A stretch of DNA of 64,000 bases from Benincasa hispida. Taxonomy: Eukaryota > Streptophyta > Magnoliopsida > Cucurbitales > Cucurbitaceae. Location: positions 8,114,990 to 8,178,989 of the forward strand of contig NC_052355.1 in the NCBI RefSeq assembly GCF_009727055.1, read 5' to 3'. Both the position numbers and the translations under genes were made by a program. Below the pieces are notes generated by a model. The model was given only the letters and a program-made list of their open reading frames with translations. It was not told the DNA's origin and did no database searches. Of the stretch, positions 55,943-64,000 are shown piece after piece. The stretch's first letter is position 1. Each line of letters opens with the position of its first letter.

Positions 55943-58561
55943 CACTACAAGAAAAATTACCTTTCTAGATATTTGCAATTTTAAATACTTGACGTTTTTA
56001 TGAAAAATAATGTCAAGAAATAGGTGATTTTGAAGAAAAAAACGTCAAGAATTGTTTTTAAAAAGTGGAGGTTTCCTGAAAATATTGTACTTAACGTTTT
56101 TAAAAATGTCAAGTTGAATTAATGGTTTCTTGACATTTTTAAAACTTCAAAATATTAGAATATACAGGGTTGCATTTCAATGCTTAAAAGTAGTGTTGCA
56201 ATGCTACGAATTTTGACGAAAAAATGAAAAACGCACGCCTCACGCAAACAGCGTTGCAACGCTATGGATTTTGACGAAAAAATAGCATGCTTGCAAACAA
56301 CATTGCAATGCTCTCAATAGCATTGCAACGCTATAAGACAGATTTAAAAGAAATTTCATAGTCGAACTGCTCATTTTTCTTTCTTCTCCTTGTAAAATTT
56401 CTACAATTCTTCTTAGTTTTTCACTTCTCTTTGATACATCTTTTTATTCCATCAATCTTGAAGAGATTCTTTATTGAGGTAAGTAGATTTAGTTTAGATT
56501 AGGTTTAATTCTTGATTTTCTTTGTTTAGGCATGAACTTCCAAAGTTAGGGTTTGATTTTTTTTTTTTTTTTTTTTTTGAGGCTTGAACTTTCAAAGTTA
56601 GGGTTTAATCTCTCATATATATTCTTGAATCTCATAATAAGTTCTTCTTTCATATTGTTCTTGGTTTAAGGCATGAACTTTCAAAGTTAGGGTTTGATTT
56701 TATTCCATCAATCTTAACGAGAGTCTTCATTGAAGTATGTAGATTTAGTTTAGATTAGGTTTAATTCTTGATGTTCTTGGTTTGAGGCATGAACTTTCAA
56801 AGTTAAGGCTTGATTTTTTTGGTTTGAGGCTTAACTTTCAAAATTAGGGCTTAATCTCTCATGTATATTCTTGAATCTCATAATAAATTCTTCTTTAATA
56901 TTGTTCTTGGTTCGAGGCATGAATTTTCAAAGTTAGGACTTGATTTTATTCCATCAATCTTGAAGAGATTCTTCATTGAGGTAAATCTATATTTAGTTTA
57001 GATTAGGTTTGATTCTTGATTTTCTTGGTTTGAGGCATGAACTTTCAAAGTTAAGGATTGGTTTTCTTGATTTGAGGCTTGAACTTTCAAACTTAGGGCT
57101 TAATCTCTCGTGAATATTCTTGATCTATATGTGATATTATAACTTTCAAAGTTATTGACATTGCTATTGGTATCTTGCATACATTTTGTCTAGAAAGTCA
57201 CACATTTAAATATGGCTTGATTAATATTTCAAAAGTTGATTTACCTCCTTGGTTTAAATGCAACTTTGGTTTAAATGCATCTTTCTTGCTTTATTTGAAG
57301 CCATCTGTACTTTCCCTTTTGTAGGATATTTTACATTGATCTTGATGTGTTGAGTAAAGTGGGGATATTTGTTTGAAACTTTAAGTTTGTATCATTTGTA
57401 GGATATTTTATACGAAGTGGTTCTTTATTGACGTCAAGGTGTTGCTATGAGAAAAGTTCTAGCTTCATAAAAAGTAATTTGTGGACGTTTGAGCCATTAG
57501 CCTTTATTTTATTATGTCTAGTTGCTTTTCCTTCAAGAGGTATGATCTAAAATTAGGTACCATAATACAATGTCAAAGATAGTTTTGGATTAGTACATGT
57601 GATAGTTGTTATGTGGGTAGATGGATAGTTTTGATAGAATGTTTGGAAATGTATGTTTTGAAACTGTTTATATTTGGTTGACTGTAAGAGTTATGTTCCT
57701 TATATTGTTTTAGAAGTGCCCATATGGGTCTGTCCATATTCTTTTAATTAACTTACAAAATCCTTCATGGAGTTGTAAAGTTTCAGTCTATACGTTGTAG
57801 TTTTTGTATATTATTTCATTGATCTAGGTGCTTAAAGTGACGAGTTAAAGGTAGGCTACGTTATTTTTGTGGAGGTAGGAGCATAGTGAGCGAGATTTGG
57901 CTAGGATTACTTCAAACGGATTGATAGGTGTAATTTTTTTAATTGTTCTTAGAGGGGATGAGATTGTTGATTGTATAATAGGAAATGTGTTCATATGAGG
58001 GTTGATAGTTGTTATACTTTTGAAATTGTTCATATGGGGTTGATTGTAATATTGGAATTGTTCATATGGAGTTTTCCATATTCTTTTAACTTAGAAATAC
58101 TTTATGAGGTTGTAATATTGATAATGTTAAAGAAATGAAGTTTTTATAACGAGATATTGGTGGAATTTTGGTCTATATATAAGATTGAAAATGTGTGTAT
58201 CGTTTATTTGATTGGTGAATGTATGTCATATATATACCAAATGTAGTTGTTGGATCAAAATACATGAGTAATTATAGGTAAAAACGTCTACATTACAGAT
58301 TTTTTTAAAAAAATCACAAGTAAATTTCTTGATGTTTTTTCCTTGTCAAGATTAGAGATATTCTTGACATTTTTTTCCTTGTCAAGAACGCTCATATTCT
58401 TGACATTTCAAACATGTCAAGTGTCAGTATTTCTTGACATTTTTAAAACGTCAAGAAAATCGGCATTCTTGACACTAGCTTCATTGACATTTTTTAAAAC
58501 GTCAAGAAAACTAATTCTTGACATTTAAAAAACGCCAAGAAACACTGATTTCGTAGTAGTA
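55943..58561. mobile_element. Non-autonomous CACTA transposon, 2.6 kb
   Basis: Left end CACTACAAGAAAAAT at 55943; right end ..ACGAAATCAG inverted, finishing TAGTAGTA at 58561 (expected TAGTG, last base mutated). Both ends carry dense subterminal repeats of TTCTTGACATTTTT / AAAACGTCAAGAA (about 55982-56150 and 58325-58545). The three-base target duplication is AAA (55940-55942 and 58562-58564). The interior has no transposase, only non-coding sequence with tandem repeats. Insertion is into the copia relic G, whose protein reading resumes on the other side. Confidence 0.85.
56440..57130. repeat. Three imperfect ~250-bp tandem repeats inside the CACTA
   Basis: Units start near 56444, 56702 and 56947 with TTTATTCCATCAATCTTGAA, continue with TTTAGTTTAGATTAGG, and end in ..GGCATGAACTTTCAAAGTTA and ..GGCTTAATCTCTC. 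Preceded by CTTCTTCTC-rich, 5'-UTR-like sequence and GAGGTAAGTAG, which resembles an exon end and splice donor. It may derive from a captured promoter or 5' UTR; that is inference. Confidence 0.7.
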
Positions 58562-58640
58562 AAATAACCTCCCAAACAGTAAATAGAACATGGGAAACTC
58601 TAAACCTTACATGCAAAGAAACGCCTAAGGTTCGTTTTTA
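58562..58640 (+). pseudogene. Copia RT relic (element G), right part
   Basis: Continues the relic after the CACTA: NRTWETLNLTCKETPKV, equivalent to the N-x-T-W-x-L-V-x-L-P step of copia RT. It ends within about 25 codons. Confidence 0.55.
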
Positions 58641-59030
58641 AAAAGTCAAATTATTACATAAACAGTTATGTTTGTTTTACATAAGTTGGAGAATATATTA
58701 GCTTATAAATAGAAGTATACATCTCATAAAAATATATAAAAAGTATGAGAAAGCAATGAGGAAACTTATCTTTGAGAGATCTTGTACTTTTTCGTTATAT
58801 TGTTCTTGATATGTAAACTGTTTCCAGCATACAGTGGATGTAGGTCTCCTATGACCAAACCACTTTAAAAACTCTATCTTCTTCTTCCCTTTTCATCCTT
58901 TATTTTGTCAATTTTTCTTTTATGTATTTCTGAAGATTTCAATTGCGGGCATCTCCATCATTTCACTTCCTTCTTTGCATGTCTAGAAGTAAAACTAAGA
59001 AAGAAAAATAAAGTTGAGCTTAGTAACTAA
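58641..59030 (+). mobile_element. Probable copia LTR end relic
   Basis: TATA-like GCTTATAAATAG near 58700-58711 is followed by GAGAGATCTTGTACTTTTTCG and TGGATGTAGGTCTCCTATGACC, wording like copia LTR R/U5 ends. No primer site follows. Low confidence. Confidence 0.35.
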
Positions 59031-59562
59031 CAACCTGTAAATCCAGGTGTTTACTCTAGCTTGAGAATTTTAGACTTTTCACTTAGATTTTGCTATATTT
59101 ACAAATAATTTTAAGTTTTGCTATTTTTATCATTAATTTAGCTCATTTTATGATATAAGCAACCATCCCTTTAATTTATAGATACCCTACCTACTTAAAA
59201 TTTATTTCATATCTAAAATTTAGAGCTGTTTCTTGAAGAAATTAATCATTGACCAACTGATATTTAATGTAAATTCTAAACCAAACTAAAATGTTAACTT
59301 TTCTTCAACTTTGTTTAATAAGAAAAAAAAAAATCATTTACTGTCAAAGTTGTTTATGTTTTGGTTAAAAATACCATTTTGATTTTTAGTTTGCTCATTT
59401 TTATACTTTTAAATGTCCGATTTTAGTCATTTTACTTTCAGTAAATCTCTAATTTATTCTTTCAATATTATTTTTATGATTGAAATTAGTTAAATAATAC
59501 TAATAAGTTTTTAAGTTTCTCTTTTCAGTTGCGATATAAATTTAAACTAAATCGATTAATAG
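59031..59562. repeat. ~530-bp direct repeat, left copy
   Basis: Aligns nearly base for base with 61125-61656, from TGTAAATC.AGGTGTTTACTC to CTAAA.CGATTAATAG, with a 26-bp gap after CTCTAGCTTG. Includes a decayed MITE-like part (TTGCTATATTTACAAATAA) and a phrase also found at 44370-44570. It ends exactly at the copia gag junction at 59562/59563. Confidence 0.75.
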
Positions 59563-60449
59563 TTGCATCTGAATACACAAGGGAATTCTCCCCCACAGCA
59601 GCCTCGGTCTGTTTTCTCCCCTTGCTCTGTTGGTTCAGCTTCCTCTTCAAGGCATAGCAGTCCTTCTTCATATGTTCCATTTTGTGGCAAAAATGGTACT
59701 TAATCTTGGACTTGTCACCACCATTCTGTTTCCCCTTCCCGTTGTTCTTTGTTTTCCCCTTTGAAAACAAGCATTCACCTCCTTGTTGTTCTTTCTTGCT
59801 CATTTGTAACTCTAATTCTCTAACTCTTACTGCTGATATGATTGCTTCTGTGGTGATTCTTTCTCTACCATACTTCATGGTTGTCTTGACATCTTTGAAT
59901 GATTCTGGTAGAGAGTTTAGTAATATGAAAGTCTCATTCTCCTCCCCAATATTGTCTCCTATTGATCTTAGACAGCCTCTTGAACTCGTTCAAATTATCC
60001 GTGAGGGACTTTACAGCATCCATCCTTTAAGTGAAAAATCTTTCCCTCAAGAAAGTTTTGTTAGGCAGGTCTTTGTTGAGATAAATCTTGTTCAATTTTT
60101 TCCAGAGGGCATAGGTAGTAGGCTGGTCAACAATCTGCCTCAAAACACTATATGTGACATTCAAGACAATGGTTCCATAAGCATTTACCTCTAGCGTCTC
60201 TTTCTCTGCATCAGTGAGTGTTTCAGAGTATTTTGCAGGGTCTGTAATGGTCAGTAGTGTCTTCTGATGTCCCAAGACTGCTTTAATCTTCGCTTTCCAT
60301 AGTTCAAAGTCTGTCTTACCATCGAACTTCTCAATTTCATATCTAGTTGTTGCCATTCATGATCTTCAAGATTGACTTATCTTATTCGAAGTATGCAAGA
60401 ATTCAAATCTTGGATCTGTCTTGAACTTTCACTGAGCTCTGATACCACT
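59563..60449 (-). pseudogene. Copia element E: gag and primer site
   Basis: Minus-strand gag with ATG at 60354-60356 (MATTRYEIEKFDGK), LWKAKIKAVL, LWKKLNKIY and, after a frameshift around 59880-60026, a basic region and knuckle YHFCHKMEHMKKDC whose first Cys is Tyr. Pol is absent: the sequence stops at 59563 against the direct repeat. The primer site TGGTATCAGAGC (minus strand, 60436-60447) is intact, two bases from the LTR, with only an ~80-base leader before gag. Tnt1-like copia by gag wording (inference). Confidence 0.8.
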
Positions 60450-61123
60450 TGTTGACTCAAATAACTAAGATCTTCTCATTTGCAATCACAAATTATTCAG
60501 AACTAACAGTCAAGTACAATTTAAGAGTCAGGGGAGGTGTATGCTTGGGGCGTCAAAACTCTTCTATTGTTTACCTGATGGCAGCTCAATCGTGTAGACA
60601 AAATTCCAAGAACTAAACGATAGTTCAATAATGTAAATGATAGAATGAAATGTTAGACGATTGTGTAGACAACAGTTGATTAGAGCTAAACGATCGTATA
60701 GACGACAACTGGAAGAGCTAAATGATCGTACAGACGATTGGATGTGGAGCTAAACGATCGTGTACACGATGCAGACAGGAATTACACAATCGTGTAAATG
60801 ATACTTAAGTAAATGTTAAACCATCGTTGAGTAAGGAAGAAAGAACACAAGAGTTTAAGTGGTTCAGCCAAAGGCCTACGTCCACTATGCAAATCGAGAG
60901 GGTCTCTTTTATTACTTATTCTTCAAAATTATTACGGAATGAATGTCTTGCTCTCTTTTTCTCTCTTCCGTTATTCTCACATTCATTTTTCTTTATATAT
61001 ACAAGCACAATGGTCAACAATGAAGCTCTTGTGGTTACAACACATAACAGAAAGAAGACGACAACGTTTCAACTACCTGCAATCTTGTTTTCTTGTCTTC
61101 AGTTCTTTCTGTAATTCTAATAA
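60450..61123 (-). repeat. 5' LTR of copia element E
   Basis: About 674 bp. Plus-strand start TGTTGACTCAAATAAC; the far end is near ATTCTAATAACG at 61123, the terminal CA apparently mutated to CG. A minus-strand TATA box (rc of TTTATATA, 60992-60999) lies upstream of a motif cluster at 60590-60830 containing many CTAAACGATCGTGTA, AGACGATTG and ACACAATCGTG words. No 3' LTR in the window. Confidence 0.65.
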
Positions 61124-61124
61124 C

Positions 61125-61656
61125 GTGTAAATCTAGGTGTTTACTCTAGCTTGCTACACGTGTTAAAACTCAATAGGGGAATTTTAGACTTTTCACTTAG
61201 ATTTTGCTATATTTACAAATAAGTTTTGCTAATTTTACCATTAATTCAGCTCATTTTATGATATAAACAACCTTCCATTTAATTTATAGATATCCTACCT
61301 ACTTAAAATTTATTACATTTCTAAAATTTAGAGATCTTTCGTGAAGAAATTAATCATTGACTAAAACTGATATTTAATGTAAATTCTAAATCAAACTAAA
61401 ATGTTAACTTTTCTTCAACTTTGTTTAATGATAAAAAGATCATTTATTGTCAAAATGATTTATGTTTTGGTTAAAAATACCATTTTGATTTTTTGGTTTG
61501 CTCACTTTTAGATTTTATAGTTTCAAATCTCTGATTTTAGTCATTAGTAAATCTCTAATTTATTCCTTCAATATTATTTTTATTATTAAAATTAATTAAA
61601 TAATACTAATAAGTTTCTCTTTTCAGTTGCGATAGAAATTTAAACTAAACCGATTA
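61125..61656. repeat. ~530-bp direct repeat, right copy
   Basis: See 59031-59562. This copy lies directly between the copia E LTR and the promoter region of reductase 2. Confidence 0.75.
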
Positions 61657-61977
61657 ATAGATAAATAAATAACAATGATATAAGTTGGGATATTAAAAAA
61701 TTGTGTTTGAATTTCAACTAAAAAAAATGTTTTAAATTAAACAAAATAATAGCAACTTCTCAAACTATCGTTTCACCTATATTTTCTCACATTGTTGAAG
61801 AAAAATTAAGTGATGGTTTTTTTTTATTTATTTTCTCAACTTCTCAAACACTCCAATAAATACCGATAATAGCCATAGGCTTCATTAATACATTTCTTAT
61901 TCATCAACCTCTTCAATTTATGGAGATATCAATACAATAATCAAAATATTTGAATGCAAACTAGAGATTGTGAACTT
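61657..61977. other. Upstream region of reductase 2
   Basis: AT-rich. From about 61850 it matches the region before reductase 1 (about 47220-47460): TCCAATAAATACCG, GAGATATCAATACAATAAT and GTGAAGAGGAGGCTTTA are shared. The tandem duplication therefore included the promoter. Confidence 0.6.
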
Positions 61978-61985
61978 TATATAAG
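61978..61985 (+). promoter_or_regulatory. TATA box of reductase 2
   Basis: TATATAAG, 45 bp before the start codon at 62030. In copy 1 the TATA is 97 bp before the ATG, so the leader differs between copies, or an alternative TATA is used. Confidence 0.5.
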
Positions 61986-62029
61986 AGAGGATGTGAAGAG
62001 GAGGCTTTAACAACATAACCTAACTAAAA

Positions 62030-64000
62030 ATGGGAGTGATTCCGATAACGACTTTGAGCAACGGCCAGTCGATACCAGTGGTCGGGATGGGGACAATGTC
62101 GATGGCCGGAGCTGAGGCAACAAAAGTTGCGGTGGTGGAAGCAATCAGAGCTGGATACCGCCATTTCGATACGTCATATTCATACCGATCTGAGCAGCCT
62201 CTTGGGGAAGGGATTAGGGAGGCTTTGGAACTTGGCCTTATAGAATCAAGAGATGAGTTGTTCATAACTTCTAAGTTGGATTGTCGTTTTGTTGATCCTC
62301 CTCTTGTTCTTGATGGGATTAAGGCCACTCTCAAGTATCATATTTTTCTTCTTCCCTTTATTTTATTTATTTTTTTTGTTCCTCTCTCAACAATTTTTTG
62401 GAAGATCAATTTAAACACAACAATTCTTTGCATCCAAAATAAGTTTGTTAAAAACAAAATAAATCATATTTTAGAATTGATTTTAGTCAACTAAATAAAT
62501 ATAAATTTCATCAAATAAGGTTGACAAGTGTTTTTATTATTTCTACCTAGAAAATCACTAATTTCAATAAATTATTACACTCTTTCATTTTTGTAAATTT
62601 TACCCTCCCAATCCCATGCTTACTTCAATTATGTGTAGAGTATATCTCCTCCAAATTAGATTTGGTTGGAATTTGATTACTAATTATTTATTTTTAAATA
62701 TTATAGACAATCTAAAAATTAATTTTTTTTTTTTTTTTAAAAAAAGAAAACTTCTTGGATAAATTCCTAGTTTGCCTTACACCAGTAACCTCAATCGTTT
62801 GTCGTCGTTAATTTAGAAACTTAGAAATTTTAAGAGATTTTTTATCCGATAGTGAAGATTATAAGATATTCTGTTTTTTAATTTATTAGATTTGTTTAAA
62901 TCGCGTCATAATTGTAGGGATTGGACAACAAGGATATATTTGTTCGTTTTTGGATTCTAAAAAATAGAAGATTTAGTTGGTTGGTCATTTTTCTAAACTG
63001 AAATGGTTTTGATCATTTTTTTTTAAATATCATTCTATTTTGACCATTTATCCAATTAATCCTAGAAAATAAAACACTAAGATTTCCAAAATGTCATTGA
63101 TTTAAATATAATCAAGTTTCAAACTAAATTAAATTTGACCAATATAGACATTAATTGTACCAACGAATAACATCATAAAATTTAAGAAAATTTTTGCTTT
63201 AAAGTCATTTTTTTCTAAAATCTAAAGAGTGGATTTGAGAGTTAACAAAAATCAATCGTGAACTATTTTTTTAACGAAATTACTCAAAAGGTTAAAAATT
63301 GGCGAAACTTTCGAAAGTTAGCACTTAAGTTTTTGAGGTAAGATTTGACGAAATTGAAAGTTTTGAACAAACCTACGATCTCTTACATCTCAAATTATTT
63401 GAGTGATGTTTATCGAGGCCGTTTCTTTTTACAAAATATACATTAGTTAATTGTCAAATAAAAAAAATGAACAGGAACTTGGGAATGGAATATGTTGATA
63501 TGTACTTGATCCACATTCCATTGAAGGTGAATCCTAAAGTGTGTAAAGTCCCAGTTGATAAAGAGGACATTTCTGCAATTGATCTCAAAGGAGTTTGGGA
63601 GAAAATGGAAGAATGCCAAAACCTTTGTCTAACCAAAGCCATTGGTGTCAGTAATTTCTCTCCCAAAAGACTTCAAGAACTTCTCTCCTTTGCAAAAATA
63701 CCCCCAATACTCAATCAAGTAATTGCTTATCTATATGCCTCTTTTTAGTTTTTAATTGTTCTATATTTGTTTACAAACTTATTTCATAAAATCATTTAAT
63801 AATACTCCTCACTATCTCTATCATCGCACGCTCCGCACGATGAGTCCACTTTGGCATCAGAATAAACTAAGAGAGTTTTGTAAAGCAATGGGCCGATTCA
63901 CGCGTCTTACGCAATCATTCCTCCTCTAGGTGCACGCTGGATCTATTCGGCGGACCGACGAAAGTTGTGAGCTTGATGTTATTACTCAAATTGCCAAGGC
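62030..64000 (+). pseudogene. NADPH aldo-keto reductase (AKR4-like) 2, partial
   Basis: Tandem duplicate of the gene at 47463, same strand, 14.6 kb away. Exon 1 62030-62334 and exon 2 63475-63718 have the same lengths as copy 1 (305 and 244 nt) and are fully open. Protein starts MGVIPITTLSNGQSIPV; D47, Y52, K82 and H115 are present, but Y52 is followed by Arg (YRSE) where the family has Gly. Both exon ends carry A where copy 1 has G before the GT donor (AA|GT instead of AG|GT). Exon 3 is expected near 63838, but its acceptor AG and first codons are replaced by unrelated C-rich sequence, and two further patches (about 63889-63925 and 63933-63965) are scrambled. Exon 4 lies beyond the window. 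Marked as pseudogene because exon 3 cannot be read; exons 1-2 alone look sound, and an assembly fault is possible. Confidence 0.75.

Noticed and set aside
60827..61130. Plus frames of 63 and 95 codons
   Set aside because: Lie in the LTR of copia element E on the strand opposite to its sense; no family similarity.

Overview
This is nuclear DNA from a flowering plant, almost entirely transposable-element debris around one duplicated gene. The evidence is AT-rich intergenic sequence, Ty1/copia retrotransposons with the plant initiator-tRNA-Met primer site (TGGTATCAGAGC), a CACTA transposon, and spliced genes with GT..AG introns. The style of the dispersed repeats and of the aldo-keto reductase suggests a cucurbit (Cucurbitaceae), but that is an inference from memory and no species can be named.

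Layout. 1-2330: gypsy-type repeat blocks holding a copia LTR fragment. 2331-4180: AT-rich, with one 48-codon ORF I do not recognise. 4180-16330: a gypsy LTR, then a gypsy gag remnant (minus strand) split by a copia solo LTR, which is itself split by a copia element with both LTRs (element 1, 6846-15521, minus strand). 16331-22057: a second solo LTR (plus strand), relics of other LTRs, poly(A) tracts and a possible CACTA coding relic. 22058-27531: copia element 2 (minus strand, 400/426 bp LTRs). 27532-28690: nothing recognised. 28691-43885: copia element D (plus strand), whose 3' LTR is split by a PIF/Harbinger-like DNA element, split in turn by a plus-strand copia LTR, which contains copia element 3 (31665-42423, minus strand). 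43886-47357: intergenic, with a MITE and a Harbinger-like remnant.

47358-50754: an aldo-keto reductase gene (AKR4-like) in four exons that keeps the D-Y-K-H catalytic tetrad but has two apparent frameshifts. 51027-61123: more copia debris, including a Sirevirus-like remnant and a 2.6-kb CACTA element inserted in a copia reverse-transcriptase relic. 59031-61656 is framed by a ~530-bp direct repeat. 61978-64000: a second aldo-keto reductase copy, incomplete at the right edge, where the sequence becomes abnormal.

No retroelement here looks able to move by itself. All coding regions have stops, frameshifts or lost catalytic residues. The two reductase copies are a tandem duplication about 14.6 kb apart and are the only host genes I can support. 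I found no RNA gene, CRISPR array or bacterial-type feature. The most interesting structures are the two deep insertion nests, a short palindromic motif (CGATCGTTTAG-like) clustered near the promoters of otherwise unlike LTR families, the CACTA insertion, and the decaying reductase pair. All identities are read by eye without alignment software.
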